From assembly GCF_000733845.1 (NCBI RefSeq), contig NZ_JPOI01000001.1:787501-847500 (forward strand): a stretch of DNA of 60,000 nt, in the 5' to 3' direction. The position numbers and the translations under genes are program-made. The DNA comes from Geobacillus vulcani PSS1 (lineage in GTDB: Bacteria; Bacillota; Bacilli; Bacillales; Anoxybacillaceae). Under the pieces are notes generated by a model. That model searched no databases and was not told the DNA's origin. It worked only from the letters and a program-made list of their open reading frames with translations. Of the stretch, positions 21,211 through 33,017 are shown one piece after another (position 1 is the first letter of the stretch; each line of letters opens with the position of its first letter).

Positions 21211-22041
21211 TTATTTCTTGCGGCGACGGATGATGAATTTATCCGATTTGTTTTTCTTTTTGCGTGTTTTGTACCCAAGCGTCGGTTTGCCCCATGGCGT
21301 CATCGGCGACTTGCGTCCAATTGGCGCTTTTCCTTCACCACCGCCGTGCGGATGGTCAACCGGGTTCATAACCGAACCGCGAACAGTCGGACGAATGCCA
21401 AGCCAGCGAGCACGTCCGGCTTTCCCGATGTTGACAAGTTCATGCTGCTCATTGCCCACTTCGCCGACCGTAGCGCGGCATTTGCCTAAAATCATGCGCA
21501 CTTCGCCGGAAGCGAGTCGAACGATGACATATTTGCCTTCTTTCCCAAGCACTTGCGCTGAAGTGCCGGCTGCGCGCACCAATTGCCCGCCGCGACCTGG
21601 TTTCAGCTCGATGTTGTGGACGAGCGTACCAACCGGGATGTTCTCAAGCGGAAGCGCATTGCCGATTTTAATGTCTGCATCCGGACCGGACATGATCTCC
21701 ATGCCGACTTTCAAGTTTTTCGGCGCGATAATGTAGCGTTTTTCACCGTCTGCATAGTTGATGAGTGCGATGTTGGCCGAACGGTTCGGATCGTATTCAA
21801 TCGTAGCAACACGTCCTGGAATTCCGTCTTTGTCGCGCTTAAAGTCGATAATCCGATATTGGCGTTTATGGCCACCGCCTTGATGGCGCACCGTAATTTT
21901 TCCTTGATTGTTGCGGCCAGCCTTTTTCTTTAACGGAGCAAGCAGCGATTTTTCCGGCTGATCCGTCGTAATTTCCGAGAAATCCAGCACCGTCATGCCG
22001 CGACGGCCGTTCGATGTCGGTTTATACTTTTTGATCGCCAT
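21211..22041 (-). CDS. rplB: 50S ribosomal protein L2
   Basis: Primary 23S rRNA-binding protein essential for subunit joining and the peptidyl transferase centre. 276 residues with [18 protein letters not shown], the [13 protein letters not shown] region and the [14 protein letters not shown] loop carrying the conserved His. Ends in the basic KFIIRRRKK tail. Confidence 0.98.
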   Translation of the reverse strand: MAIKKYKPTSNGRRGMTVLDFSEITTDQPEKSLLAPLKKKAGRNNQGKITVRHQGGGHKRQYRIIDFKRDKDGIPGRVATIEYDPNRSANIALINYADGEKRYIIAPKNLKVGMEIMSGPDADIKIGNALPLENIPVGTLVHNIELKPGRGGQLVRAAGTSAQVLGKEGKYVIVRLASGEVRMILGKCRATVGEVGNEQHELVNIGKAGRARWLGIRPTVRGSVMNPVDHPHGGGEGKAPIGRKSPMTPWGKPTLGYKTRKKKNKSDKFIIRRRKK

Positions 22042-22068
22042 CGGAATGTCCCTCCTTCATCGTTTATG

Positions 22069-22356
22069 TTACACTTCAAACAGTTCGATCTCTTTGCTGT
22101 CCGGCGTCAACGTGACGATCGCTTTGCGGCGGCGGTTCGTATAGCCGCTGTAGCGGCCGACGCGCTTAAATTTCCCTTTATAGTTCATGATGTTCACTTT
22201 GGCTACTTTCACGCCAAAAATTTTCTCAACGGCGTCTTTCACTTCTGTCTTGTTTGCTTTGACGTCGACCTCAAACGTGTATTTTTTTTGCCCGATCAGG
22301 TTCATTGTATTTTCCGTGATGATGGGGCGCTTAATAATGTCGCGAGGGTCTTTCAT
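22069..22356 (-). CDS. rplW: 50S ribosomal protein L23
   Basis: Tunnel-exit protein and docking site for trigger factor and SRP. 95 residues with [17 protein letters not shown] and [18 protein letters not shown]. One base overlaps the end of rplD. Confidence 0.97.
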   Translation of the reverse strand: MKDPRDIIKRPIITENTMNLIGQKKYTFEVDVKANKTEVKDAVEKIFGVKVAKVNIMNYKGKFKRVGRYSGYTNRRRKAIVTLTPDSKEIELFEV

Positions 22357-22979
22357 TATGCAAGCACCTCCTCTACTTTCTCCACGGCCGCCTTCGTAAT
22401 GACGAGTTTGTCATGGTTGAGCACATCGAGCACATTGATGCCGTTAGCAGCAACGACTTTCACACCCGGGATGTTGCGTGCGGACAGATATACGTTCTCA
22501 TTCAACTCGTCGGTGACGATGAGCGCCTTCCGGTCCACCGAGAGGTTGTTCAAGATTTTTACCATTTCTTTCGTTTTCGGTGCTTCAAGCGACAATTGAT
22601 CCAATACAACGATGTCGTTTTCGAGCACTTTCGAAGACAATGCCGATTTGATCGCCAAACGGCGAACTTTTTTCGGAAGTTTGTAGCTGTAGCTGCGCGG
22701 AACTGGACCAAAGACCGTACCGCCGCCGCGCCATTGCGGAGCGCGAATCGAGCCTTGACGGGCGCGTCCCGTCCCTTTTTGGCGCCATGGTTTGCGGCCG
22801 CCGCCGCTCACTTCAGCGCGGTTTTTCGTTTTATGCGTTCCTTGACGCATCGAGGCGCGTTGCATAATCACTGCTTCGAACAACACATGCTTATTCGGTT
22901 CAATCCCAAAAACGGCGTCGTTCAACTCGATTTCACCGACCGTCTGACCGTTTTGGTTGTATAATGCTACTTTTGGCAT
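22356..22979 (-). CDS. rplD: 50S ribosomal protein L4
   Basis: Tunnel-wall protein. 207 residues starting [15 protein letters not shown], with the extended-loop region [21 protein letters not shown] and [13 protein letters not shown]. In E. coli L4 represses the S10 operon; in Bacillus this control is not established. Confidence 0.97.
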   Translation of the reverse strand: MPKVALYNQNGQTVGEIELNDAVFGIEPNKHVLFEAVIMQRASMRQGTHKTKNRAEVSGGGRKPWRQKGTGRARQGSIRAPQWRGGGTVFGPVPRSYSYKLPKKVRRLAIKSALSSKVLENDIVVLDQLSLEAPKTKEMVKILNNLSVDRKALIVTDELNENVYLSARNIPGVKVVAANGINVLDVLNHDKLVITKAAVEKVEEVLA

Positions 22980-23008
22980 TACGTAGTTCCTCCTTTCTTG
23001 GCCGGATG

Positions 23009-23650
23009 TTATTTCGCCTTCTTGGCCGCTTTCACGGCGCTTTTGACGATGACTAAACCTTTTCTCGGACCCGGCACATTGCCTTTAATGAGCAACAAGT
23101 TGCGCTCCGGATCGACTTTGACGATTTTCAAGTTTTGGATCGTCACACGCTCGCCACCCATGCGGCCCGGCAAGTTTTTCGTTTTGAAAACACGGTTTGG
23201 TGCGATGGACCCCATCGAACCCGGACGGCGATGGTAACGGGAACCGTGAGCCATTGGCCCGCGCGATTGACCGTGGCGTTTGATCGCCCCTTGGAACCCT
23301 TTCCCTTTCGAGATGCCCGTAACATCAACGATTTCGCCTTCACTGAAAATATCCACTTTCACTTCTTGGCCAACTTCATATTCATCAATGTTGGCGCCGC
23401 GGATTTCGCGAATGAAGCGCTTAGGTGCCGTGTTAGCTTTGGCAGCATGGCCAATTTGCGGTTTATTGGCGCGTTTTTCGCTAATATCTTCAAAACCTAA
23501 TTGGATCGCTTCGTAACCGTCATTTTCGATCGTTTTCTTTTGCAGGACGACGTTTGGCGTCGCATGAATGACGGTTACCGGAATCAAATCGCCATTTTCC
23601 GCAAATATTTGCGTCATACCGATCTTTCTTCCTAAGATTCCTTTCGTCAT
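23009..23650 (-). CDS. rplC: 50S ribosomal protein L3
   Basis: Primary 23S rRNA-binding protein. 213 residues with [16 protein letters not shown], the loop [20 protein letters not shown] reaching toward the peptidyl transferase centre, and [18 protein letters not shown]. Twenty nt after rpsJ. Confidence 0.98.
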   Translation of the reverse strand: MTKGILGRKIGMTQIFAENGDLIPVTVIHATPNVVLQKKTIENDGYEAIQLGFEDISEKRANKPQIGHAAKANTAPKRFIREIRGANIDEYEVGQEVKVDIFSEGEIVDVTGISKGKGFQGAIKRHGQSRGPMAHGSRYHRRPGSMGSIAPNRVFKTKNLPGRMGGERVTIQNLKIVKVDPERNLLLIKGNVPGPRKGLVIVKSAVKAAKKAK

Positions 23651-23670
23651 GTGTCACACCTCCTAATCGA

Positions 23671-24106
<436 letters not shown>

Positions 24107-24112
24107 TTTGAT

Positions 24113-24141
24113 ATTATACTCGTATGTAAGCGAGATTGCAA
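24113..24141 (-). promoter_or_regulatory. Sigma-A promoter of the S10-spc-alpha operon
   Basis: Minus-strand TTGCAA (24141-24136), 17-nt spacer, TATAAT (24118-24113). It lies downstream of the tuf terminator and about 130 nt before rpsJ, and is the only strong promoter seen for the whole ribosomal cluster. Confidence 0.85.
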
Positions 24142-24277
24142 GCCATTTCTCTGTTTTTCCCACACTTCTTCATTATACATAGCCGCCACCTCGTTTTCAA
24201 CACGGGCTCCTAGACGTCAAATGAATGGACCCTTCAGCGCCATCCTTCTCCCCTTTCATTCGCGTGATCAGCTGCCC

Positions 24278-24318
24278 AAAATAAACGAAGGCGCCCTGAA
24301 CAAGTCAGGACGCCTTCG
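24278..24318 (-). terminator. Terminator of the str operon (after tuf)
   Basis: On the minus strand CGAAGGCG (24318-24311) pairs with CGCCTTCG (24293-24286), extended by CCTGA/TCAGG, followed by TTTATTTT. It separates tuf from the S10 promoter. Confidence 0.85.
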
Positions 24319-24330
24319 CTTTTGCCGCGA

Positions 24331-25518
24331 TTATTCAATGATTTCCGATACAGAGCCGGCGCCAACCGTACGACCGCCTTCGCGGATCGAGAATTTCGTG
24401 CCTTCTTCGATCGCGATCGGAGCGATCAGTTCCACCGTCATTTCAACGTTGTCGCCAGGCATAACCATTTCGACGCCTTCCGGAAGCGTGATGATGCCTG
24501 TTACGTCCGTCGTACGGAAGTAGAATTGCGGACGGTAATTCGAGAAGAACGGAGTATGGCGTCCGCCTTCTTCTTTCGTCAGGACGTATACTTGCGCTTT
24601 GAATTTCGTATGCGGTGTGATCGAACCAGGTTTCGCCAACACTTGGCCGCGCTCGACTTCATCGCGCGATACGCCGCGGAGAAGCGCACCGATGTTGTCT
24701 CCTGCTTCTGCTTGGTCGAGAAGCTTGCGGAACATTTCTACACCCGTAACTGTCGTCGTTTTCGGTTCATCCGACAAACCGATGATTTCAACCGGGTCGC
24801 CAACTTTCAACGTACCGCGTTCAACACGGCCTGTTGCAACCGTACCGCGGCCCGTGATCGAGAAGACGTCCTCGATTGGCATCATGAACGGTTTGTCCAC
24901 TTCACGCTGCGGCGTCGGGATGTATTCGTCAACGGCATTCATCAGTTCAATGATTTTTTCTTCCCATTGCGGGTCGCCTTCGAGCGCTTTTAATGCCGAA
25001 CCTTTGATGACCGGCACTTCATCGCCCGGGAAGTCGTATTCAGAGAGAAGATCGCGAACTTCCATTTCAACAAGTTCAAGCAATTCTTCGTCGTCCACCA
25101 TGTCGCATTTGTTCAAGAATACAACGATGTACGGAACACCGACTTGGCGGGAGAGAAGAATGTGTTCGCGCGTTTGCGGCATCGGACCGTCAGCAGCCGA
25201 TACAACAAGGATCGCGCCGTCCATTTGCGCTGCACCCGTGATCATGTTTTTGACGTAGTCAGCGTGGCCCGGGCAATCAACGTGCGCATAGTGGCGAGCA
25301 TCTGTTTCATACTCGACGTGCGCCGTCGAGATCGTAATCCCGCGTTCACGCTCTTCCGGAGCAGCGTCGATTTGGTCGTACGCTTTTGCTTCGGCTTTGC
25401 CTTGTTTCGCCAAAACCGTCGTGATCGCAGCTGTCAACGTCGTTTTCCCGTGGTCAACGTGGCCGATCGTGCCAATGTTGACGTGCGGTTTCGTGCGCTC
25501 AAATTTCGCTTTAGCCAT
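24331..25518 (-). CDS. tuf: Elongation factor Tu
   Basis: GTPase delivering aminoacyl-tRNA to the ribosome. 395 residues with G1 GHVDHGKT (19-26), the switch I threonine region, G3 DCPGHADY, G4 NKCD and G5 GSALK, then domains 2 and 3 with the usual [12 protein letters not shown] and [13 protein letters not shown] blocks. GGAGG precedes the ATG. It has its own promoter and a striking hairpin leader, so it can be expressed beyond the level of fusA. Confidence 0.99.
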   Translation of the reverse strand: MAKAKFERTKPHVNIGTIGHVDHGKTTLTAAITTVLAKQGKAEAKAYDQIDAAPEERERGITISTAHVEYETDARHYAHVDCPGHADYVKNMITGAAQMDGAILVVSAADGPMPQTREHILLSRQVGVPYIVVFLNKCDMVDDEELLELVEMEVRDLLSEYDFPGDEVPVIKGSALKALEGDPQWEEKIIELMNAVDEYIPTPQREVDKPFMMPIEDVFSITGRGTVATGRVERGTLKVGDPVEIIGLSDEPKTTTVTGVEMFRKLLDQAEAGDNIGALLRGVSRDEVERGQVLAKPGSITPHTKFKAQVYVLTKEEGGRHTPFFSNYRPQFYFRTTDVTGIITLPEGVEMVMPGDNVEMTVELIAPIAIEEGTKFSIREGGRTVGAGSVSEIIE

Positions 25519-25563
25519 GAGAGATATCCTCCTTAAAAGTAAGATATAAATTTATATGGTTAG

Positions 25564-25610
25564 GTAAGTATAGGATGCTTGGGAACAAAATGTTCCCAAG
25601 TCTTACTTAC
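25564..25610 (-). promoter_or_regulatory. Stem-loop at the 5' end of the tuf transcript
   Basis: Outer stem GTAAGTA/TACTTAC (25564-25570 with 25604-25610) encloses a perfect 10-bp stem CTTGGGAACA/TGTTCCCAAG (25578-25587 with 25591-25600). No U-tract follows on the minus strand, so it is not an intrinsic terminator. The predicted transcription start (about 25611) falls at its base, which suggests a 5'-protective structure. Confidence 0.6.
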
Positions 25611-25617
25611 ATAAGTA

Positions 25618-25646
25618 TTTATAGCGAAACTAGCAAGAGAAATCAA
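25618..25646 (-). promoter_or_regulatory. Sigma-A promoter of tuf
   Basis: Minus-strand TTGATT (25646-25641), 17-nt spacer, TATAAA (25623-25618). The -35 begins immediately after the fusA TAA stop (25649-25647), so the promoter uses the first bases of the intergenic region. Confidence 0.7.
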
Positions 25647-27725
25647 TTATTCGCCTTTATTTTTTTTGATAATTTCATCGGCGATGTTTTTCGGAACTTC
25701 TTCATAGTGATCAAACACCATCGAGAACGTTCCGCGTCCTTGCGTGTTCGAACGGAGCGATGTCGCATAACCGAACATTTCGGCCAGCGGCACCATCGCC
25801 CGGACGACTTGGGCGTTGCCGCGCGCTTCCATCCCCTCGATGCGGCCGCGGCGAGACGTGATGTCGCCCATGATATCACCGAGGTACTCTTCAGGGATGA
25901 CGACCTCCACTTTCATGATCGGTTCCAAAAGAACCGGATCACACTTCGTCGCCGCGTTTTTCAATGCCAAGGAAGCAGCGATTTTGAACGCCATTTCGCT
26001 CGAGTCGACATCGTGGTACGATCCGTCGAACAGTTTCGCTTTAATGTCAACAACCGGATAGCCGGCTAAGACGCCGTTTTGCATCGCTTCTTCCAATCCA
26101 GCTTGGACAGCCGGCACGTATTCTTTTGGAACAACCCCACCGACGATGGCGTTCTCGAATTCGAAGCCTTTGCCGCGCTCGTTCGGCGAGAATTCGATCC
26201 AAACGTGGCCGTATTGACCGCGGCCGCCAGATTGACGGATGAATTTGCCTTCGACTTGCGCCGATTTGCGGAACGTTTCGCGGTAGGCAACTTGCGGCGC
26301 CCCAACGTTCGCTTCGACTTTGAATTCACGGCGCATCCGGTCGACGATAATGTCAAGATGCAGCTCGCCCATCCCGGAGATGATTGTTTGTCCCGTTTCT
26401 GGGTCGGTGTGAGCGCGGAACGTCGGGTCTTCTTCTTGCAATTTTTGCAACGCTTGGCTCATTTTGTCTTGGTCCGCTTTCGACTTCGGCTCGATTGCCA
26501 CCGAAATGACCGGTTCTGGGAATTGCATCGACTCTAAAATGACAGGATGCTTCTCGTCACATAGAGTATCACCGGTCGTCGTATCTTTTAAACCTACCGC
26601 TGCGGCAATATCACCCGCATAGACTTTCGAAATTTCTTGACGGTGGTTCGCGTGCATTTGCAACAAGCGGCCGATCCGTTCACGCTTCCCTTTCGTCGTG
26701 TTCATCACATATGAACCAGAATCAAGCGTTCCAGAGTAGACGCGAATAAACGTCAATTTCCCGACATACGGGTCAGTCATGATTTTAAATGCCAAAGCGG
26801 CAAACGGAGCGTCGTCGCTTGCTTCGCGTGTCACTTCTTCTTCGGTATCCGGAACAACACCGCGAATCGCCGGGATGTCTACCGGAGACGGCAAGTAATC
26901 GACAACGCCGTCAAGAAGCAGCTGAACACCTTTGTTTTTGAATGCCGAGCCGCAGAAGACCGGGAAGAATTCCACGCTGATCGTCGCCTTGCGGATTGCG
27001 GCCTTCAGCTCTTCCGTCGAGATTTCTTCCCCTTCTAAATACTTCATCATTAATTCTTCGTCCAGCTCAGCGACCGCCTCAATCAGCTTGTTATGGTACT
27101 CTTCTGCCATATCGCGGTATTCTTCCGGAATGTCAATGCGCTCAATGTTTTTGCCAAGCTCATCATGGTAATGGTACGCGCACATTTCGACCAAGTCAAT
27201 AATGCCGGAGAACTGATCCTCAGCGCCGATCGGCAGTTGCACCGGATGAGCGTTCGCTTGCAGGCGGTCATGGAGCGTTTTCACCGAATACAAGAAATCG
27301 GCGCCGATTTTATCCATTTTGTTGACGAACACGATCCGCGGGACGCCATATGTCGTCGCTTGGCGCCAAACGGTTTCCGTTTGCGGTTCCACGCCTGATT
27401 GCGCATCTAAAACCGTGATGGCCCCGTCCAATACGCGCAGCGAACGCTCAACTTCGACCGTAAAGTCGACGTGCCCCGGCGTGTCAATGATGTTGATGCG
27501 ATGGCCTTTCCATTGCGCCGTCGTCGCCGCCGACGTGATCGTAATTCCGCGCTCTTGTTCTTGTTCCATCCAGTCCATCGTTGCCGCGCCTTCATGCACT
27601 TCCCCGATTTTATGAACGCGGCCAGTATAGAACAAGATCCGTTCGGTCGTCGTCGTTTTCCCGGCGTCAATGTGCGCCATAATCCCTATGTTGCGAGTCT
27701 TTTCCAAGGAGAACTCTCTTGCCAT
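25647..27725 (-). CDS. fusA: Elongation factor G
   Basis: Translocase GTPase that moves tRNAs and mRNA through the ribosome and helps recycling. 692 residues with the P-loop [10 protein letters not shown] (from 17), G3 DTPGHVDF, G4 NKMD, and domains II-V including the domain IV tip region [20 protein letters not shown] lies before the ATG. The 180-nt gap to rpsG upstream contains an 8-bp stem ATAGGTGA/TCACCTAT (27850-27857 with 27879-27886) and no recognisable gene. Confidence 0.98.
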   Translation of the reverse strand: MAREFSLEKTRNIGIMAHIDAGKTTTTERILFYTGRVHKIGEVHEGAATMDWMEQEQERGITITSAATTAQWKGHRINIIDTPGHVDFTVEVERSLRVLDGAITVLDAQSGVEPQTETVWRQATTYGVPRIVFVNKMDKIGADFLYSVKTLHDRLQANAHPVQLPIGAEDQFSGIIDLVEMCAYHYHDELGKNIERIDIPEEYRDMAEEYHNKLIEAVAELDEELMMKYLEGEEISTEELKAAIRKATISVEFFPVFCGSAFKNKGVQLLLDGVVDYLPSPVDIPAIRGVVPDTEEEVTREASDDAPFAALAFKIMTDPYVGKLTFIRVYSGTLDSGSYVMNTTKGKRERIGRLLQMHANHRQEISKVYAGDIAAAVGLKDTTTGDTLCDEKHPVILESMQFPEPVISVAIEPKSKADQDKMSQALQKLQEEDPTFRAHTDPETGQTIISGMGELHLDIIVDRMRREFKVEANVGAPQVAYRETFRKSAQVEGKFIRQSGGRGQYGHVWIEFSPNERGKGFEFENAIVGGVVPKEYVPAVQAGLEEAMQNGVLAGYPVVDIKAKLFDGSYHDVDSSEMAFKIAASLALKNAATKCDPVLLEPIMKVEVVIPEEYLGDIMGDITSRRGRIEGMEARGNAQVVRAMVPLAEMFGYATSLRSNTQGRGTFSMVFDHYEEVPKNIADEIIKKNKGE

Positions 27726-27905
27726 AGTGGTTATTTTCTCCTTCCTTCAAATATGAAATATAAGTAGATGGCGCCGCCATCGATGGCGCAATCCCCTTGT
27801 CTTTGAAGTTGTCCCATGCGCGACCGAAAAGGCCGCAATATATAGGAAGATAGGTGAATAGGCAGCCACAGCGCCTTCTCACCTATTTCCTTTAGGCGAC
27901 GCTCC

Positions 27906-28412
<507 letters not shown>

Positions 28413-28415
28413 TCA

Positions 28416-28889
<474 letters not shown>

Positions 28890-28933
28890 TCATCATTTAT
28901 GCAAATAAAGGTTTTAAAGAGAAAGACAAAGCG

Positions 28934-29182
28934 TTAACGAAGGATCGCCACCGCGGCCGCGCCGACTTGGATTTTGCAGGCCTTGCCGAGTTTTTTCATC
29001 GAATCGACTTTTATGACCGGCACGTTGGCCTCATTGGCGGCGGCGGTCACTTTCTCGATGATCGGCAAGTCGGCATCCTCCGCCACGATCACTTCCGCCG
29101 CTTTCCCTTCCTTTAAAGCCCTTATCGTTTGTTTGGTTCCAATCACGATTTTCCCAGCCTGTAATACTTTTTCATAAGACAT
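28934..29182 (-). CDS. rplGB: L7Ae-family ribosome-associated protein (RplGB/YbxF)
   Basis: 82-residue L7Ae/L30e-fold protein that in B. subtilis associates with ribosomes and binds K-turn RNA. The K-turn-binding region (VIGTKQTIRALKEGKAAEVIVAEDAD) and the C-terminal GKACKIQVGAAAVAIL are present. First gene of the str operon behind its own promoter; GGAGG precedes the ATG. Confidence 0.93.
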   Translation of the reverse strand: MSYEKVLQAGKIVIGTKQTIRALKEGKAAEVIVAEDADLPIIEKVTAAANEANVPVIKVDSMKKLGKACKIQVGAAAVAILR

Positions 29183-29226
29183 GTAACATATCCTCCAAAG
29201 TACCAGGTTGTTGGAACACCTTTATT

Positions 29227-29255
29227 AGACTACCATTTTCTTTGCCGATTGTCAA
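29227..29255 (-). promoter_or_regulatory. Sigma-A promoter of the str operon (rplGB-rpsL-rpsG-fusA)
   Basis: Minus-strand TTGACA (29255-29250), 17-nt spacer, TAGTCT (29232-29227) preceded by TGG. The -35 is consensus while the -10 is weaker. It lies between the rpoC terminator and rplGB. Confidence 0.7.
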
Positions 29256-29275
29256 CTGGATTTTAAATGAGATAA

Positions 29276-29305
29276 TGGCCGGCCAAGGCGCACCCTAGCC
29301 GGCCA
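29276..29305 (-). terminator. Hairpin after rpoC, probable terminator
   Basis: TGGCCGGC (29276-29283) and GCCGGCCA (29298-29305) form an 8-bp GC-rich stem with a 14-nt loop. Downstream sequence is only moderately T-rich (TTATCTCATTT), so termination may be partial. Confidence 0.5.
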
Positions 29306-29316
29306 CTCGGTTCGTG

Positions 29317-32300
29317 TTATTTGGACGACACCGTGTCGCCAGCCGTTTCCTTTTTGACGGCCGGCTTCACTTTCCGGTAGCGAGCCATACCCGTTCCAGC
29401 CGGGACGAGTTTGCCGATAATGACGTTTTCTTTTAAACCAAGCAGTTCATCGCGTTTTCCTTTGATCGCTGCATCGGTCAAGACGCGCGTCGTTTCTTGG
29501 AACGAAGCTGCTGATAAAAACGAATCCGTCTCAAGCGACGCTTTCGTGATGCCGAGCAGCACCTGACGGGCCGTCGCCGGCCGTTTCCCTTCGCGAAGAG
29601 CTTTGGCGTTGACATCCGTGAACTGGTGGACATCCAACAGTGTGCCCGGCAGCACATCGGTGTCGCCGGCATCGATGACGCGCACTTTGCGCAACATTTG
29701 CCGCACCATGACCTCGATATGCTTATCGCTGATTTCCACCCCTTGCATCCGATACACTTTTTGCACTTCGCGGAGCAAGTACTCCTGGACGGATGTAATA
29801 TCGCGCACGCGCAACAACTGTTTCGGGTCAACCGAGCCTTCTGTCAGCTCTTGGCCCCGCTCAACACGCTGCCCCTCTTCGACTTTCAGCCGTGCGTTGT
29901 ACGGCGCTACGTACGTGCGCGTTTCAACCTCGCTTTGGACGACGATTTCATATTGGTTGTCGCGCGTTTCATTAATCGAAATAACCGTGCCGTCGATTTC
30001 CGAAATGACCGCTTGCCCTTTCGGGTTGCGCGCTTCAAACAGCTCTTGCACCCGCGGCAACCCTTGAGTGATATCGTCGCCGGCGACGCCGCCTGTATGG
30101 AACGTCCGCATCGTCAGCTGCGTGCCCGGTTCGCCGATCGACTGAGCGGCGATGATGCCGACGGCTTCGCCAACTTCGACGTCCATGCCGGTCGCCATGT
30201 TGCGGCCGTAGCATTTTTTGCAGACGCCATGGCGCGTGTTGCAGGCAAAGACGGAGCGAATCCATACTTCCGTAATGCCGGCTTTAATGATCTCATTGGC
30301 GATATCTTCGGTGATCATCTCGTCTTTGCGAACGATCACTTCCCCTGTTTCCGGATGGCGCACCGTTTTATGCGCATAACGGCCAACAAGCCGTTCTTCG
30401 AGCTTGACGACCACTTCCGTGCCGTCCGTCAACGCCCGAGCCAAAATGCCGCGGTCGGTGCCGCAATCTTCCTCGCGGACGATGACGTCTTGCGCCACGT
30501 CGACGAGGCGTCGCGTGAGATAGCCCGAGTCGGCCGTTTTGAGCGCCGTATCCGCCAACCCTTTCCGCGCACCGTGCGTCGAGATGAAGTATTCCAATAC
30601 CGTCAAGCCTTCACGGAACGACGACTTGATCGGCAGCTCGATGATCCGGCCAGCCGGGTTGGCCATCAAACCGCGCATCCCCGCAAGCTGCGTAAAGTTC
30701 GACGCGTTCCCGCGCGCTCCGGAATCGCTCATCATAAAGATCGGGTTGCGCTTATCTAACGATTTCATCAGCCGATCTTGAATTTTGTCTTTCGCCGCAC
30801 TCCAGATGGAGATGACGCGCTCGTACCGTTCTTCGTCGGTAATCAACCCGCGGCGGAACTGCTTCAAAACCGTATCGACTTTCGCTTGCGCTTCATCCAA
30901 AATTTCTTGTTTTTCCGGCAGGACGACGATGTCGGCCACGCCGATCGTGATGCCGGCCTTTGTTGAATATTGGAAGCCGAGGTCTTTCATGCGGTCGAGC
31001 ATCTTCGATGTTTCAGTGATTTTGAACCGTTTGAACACTTCGGCGATAATTTGCCCAAGCACTTTTTTCTTAAATGGCGGCACGAGTTCGCGCTTGCGAA
31101 TTTCTTCGCGCACGTTGACCCCTTTGTCAAGGAAGTACTTATCCGGCGTCCGTCCTTCAATGTTTTCCGTCGTCGGCTCATTGATGTACGGGAACGAATT
31201 CGGCAAAATTTCGTTGAAAATGAGCTTTCCGACGGTCGTTAAGAGCAGTTTGTTGTTTTGCTCTTCGGTAAACGTTTCGTTTTTCAGCGAGCCGGCATGA
31301 ATCGCGATGCGCGAATGGAGATGGACGTAACCGTTATGATAAGCAAGAAGCGCCTCATCGGTGTCTTTGAACACCATGCCTTCGCCGATGGCCCCTTCTC
31401 GCTCCATCGTCAAGTAGTAGTTGCCCAACACCATGTCTTGTGACGGCGTCACGACCGGTTTGCCGTCTTTCGGGTTCAAAATGTTTTGCGCCGCCAACAT
31501 CAACAAGCGCGCTTCGGCTTGCGCCTCAGCCGACAGCGGTACGTGCACCGCCATTTGGTCGCCGTCGAAGTCCGCGTTGTACGCCGTGCAAACAAGCGGA
31601 TGAAGACGGATCGCCCGTCCTTCGACAAGCGTTGGCTCGAACGCCTGAATGCCGAGACGGTGCAGCGTCGGGGCGCGGTTTAACAGCACCGGATGTTCTT
31701 TAATGACATCTTCAAGCACATCCCACACTTCCGGATGAACGCGCTCAATTTTCCGTTTGGCACTTTTAATGTTGTGTGCCAAGCCCCGCTCAACGAGCTC
31801 CTTCATGACAAACGGCTTAAACAGCTCAAGCGCCATTTCTTTCGGCAGCCCGCATTGATACATTTTCAAATTCGGGCCGACGACGATGACGGAACGGCCG
31901 GAATAGTCAACGCGCTTGCCGAGCAAGTTTTGCCGGAAGCGACCTTGCTTCCCTTTCAGCATATGAGAGAGCGACTTTAACGGACGGTTCCCGGGACCCG
32001 TCACCGGACGTCCGCGGCGGCCGTTGTCAATCAAGGCGTCAACGGCCTCTTGCAGCATCCGTTTCTCGTTTTGGACGATAATGTTCGGCGCGCCAAGGTC
32101 GAGGAGCCGTTTCAGCCGATTGTTGCGGTTGATGACGCGGCGGTACAAATCGTTCAAATCCGATGTTGCAAACCGACCGCCGTCAAGCTGAACCATCGGA
32201 CGCAACTCTGGCGGAATGACCGGCAGCACATCAAGCACCATCCAGGCCGGGTCGTTCCCTGAACTGCGAAACGCCTCAAGCACTTCAAGCCGCTTAATGA

Positions 32301-32916
32301 TGCGGGCGCGCCGCTGACCTTGCGCTGTTTTCAACTCCTCTTTCAGCGCATTGACTTCTTTATCCAAATCAATGTCTTGGAGCAGCTTTTTGATCGCTTC
32401 CGCTCCCATCGACGCTTGGAACGATTGACCGTACTTCTCCCGGTAGGCGCGGTATTCCTTTTCCGACAACAGCTGCTTTTTCTCAAGCGGCGTATCGCCC
32501 GGGTCGGTGACGACATAGGAAGCAAAATAAATGACTTCCTCAAGCGCCCGCGGCGACATGTCAAGGACAAGCCCCATCCGGCTCGGGATCCCTTTGAAAT
32601 ACCAAATGTGCGAAACTGGGGCGGCGAGCTCAATATGGCCCATCCGTTCGCGGCGGACTTTTGAGCGAGTCACTTCAACGCCGCAGCGGTCGCAGACGAC
32701 GCCTTTGTAGCGAACACGCTTATATTTGCCGCAATGGCACTCCCAGTCTTTCGTTGGACCGAAAATGCGCTCGCAAAACAAGCCGTCTTTTTCCGGCTTT
32801 AACGTCCGATAGTTGATGGTCTCCGGCTTTTTGACTTCGCCATACGACCAAGAACGAATTTTCTCCGGGGAAGCGAGCCCAATTTTCATGTACTCAAACT
32901 TATTGACATCTAGCAA
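29317..32916 (-). CDS. rpoC: RNA polymerase beta' subunit
   Basis: Catalytic subunit of RNA polymerase. 1199 residues, matching B. subtilis. The active-site [12 protein letters not shown] triad is present, along with the N-terminal zinc ribbon (CHCGKYKR and CDRCG) and the second zinc cluster in [13 protein letters not shown]. The start is TTG at 32916 (LDVNKFEYM after the initiator) with GGAGG 8 nt upstream; the longer frame adds 18 unrelated residues. Lies 101 nt after rpoB. Confidence 0.98.
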   Translation of the reverse strand: MLDVNKFEYMKIGLASPEKIRSWSYGEVKKPETINYRTLKPEKDGLFCERIFGPTKDWECHCGKYKRVRYKGVVCDRCGVEVTRSKVRRERMGHIELAAPVSHIWYFKGIPSRMGLVLDMSPRALEEVIYFASYVVTDPGDTPLEKKQLLSEKEYRAYREKYGQSFQASMGAEAIKKLLQDIDLDKEVNALKEELKTAQGQRRARIIKRLEVLEAFRSSGNDPAWMVLDVLPVIPPELRPMVQLDGGRFATSDLNDLYRRVINRNNRLKRLLDLGAPNIIVQNEKRMLQEAVDALIDNGRRGRPVTGPGNRPLKSLSHMLKGKQGRFRQNLLGKRVDYSGRSVIVVGPNLKMYQCGLPKEMALELFKPFVMKELVERGLAHNIKSAKRKIERVHPEVWDVLEDVIKEHPVLLNRAPTLHRLGIQAFEPTLVEGRAIRLHPLVCTAYNADFDGDQMAVHVPLSAEAQAEARLLMLAAQNILNPKDGKPVVTPSQDMVLGNYYLTMEREGAIGEGMVFKDTDEALLAYHNGYVHLHSRIAIHAGSLKNETFTEEQNNKLLLTTVGKLIFNEILPNSFPYINEPTTENIEGRTPDKYFLDKGVNVREEIRKRELVPPFKKKVLGQIIAEVFKRFKITETSKMLDRMKDLGFQYSTKAGITIGVADIVVLPEKQEILDEAQAKVDTVLKQFRRGLITDEERYERVISIWSAAKDKIQDRLMKSLDKRNPIFMMSDSGARGNASNFTQLAGMRGLMANPAGRIIELPIKSSFREGLTVLEYFISTHGARKGLADTALKTADSGYLTRRLVDVAQDVIVREEDCGTDRGILARALTDGTEVVVKLEERLVGRYAHKTVRHPETGEVIVRKDEMITEDIANEIIKAGITEVWIRSVFACNTRHGVCKKCYGRNMATGMDVEVGEAVGIIAAQSIGEPGTQLTMRTFHTGGVAGDDITQGLPRVQELFEARNPKGQAVISEIDGTVISINETRDNQYEIVVQSEVETRTYVAPYNARLKVEEGQRVERGQELTEGSVDPKQLLRVRDITSVQEYLLREVQKVYRMQGVEISDKHIEVMVRQMLRKVRVIDAGDTDVLPGTLLDVHQFTDVNAKALREGKRPATARQVLLGITKASLETDSFLSAASFQETTRVLTDAAIKGKRDELLGLKENVIIGKLVPAGTGMARYRKVKPAVKKETAGDTVSSK

Positions 32917-33017
32917 GGGGTATACCTCCCTTTGTTGATCCGTCGGTTTTGCTGTCGTCCGTTCGCTCAAGCGGCCAATGGCGGGGAACAGCTCCCCGCC
33001 TGGCCGTTATGGCCGTT

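Noticed and set aside
24322..24993. 223-codon plus-strand frame over tuf
   Set aside because: Antisense of tuf with biased composition (many F, R and H); no support.
29626..30759. 377-codon open frame on the plus strand inside rpoC
   Set aside because: Antisense shadow of a highly conserved gene with codon bias that suppresses stops on the opposite strand; no Shine-Dalgarno and no recognisable protein motif.
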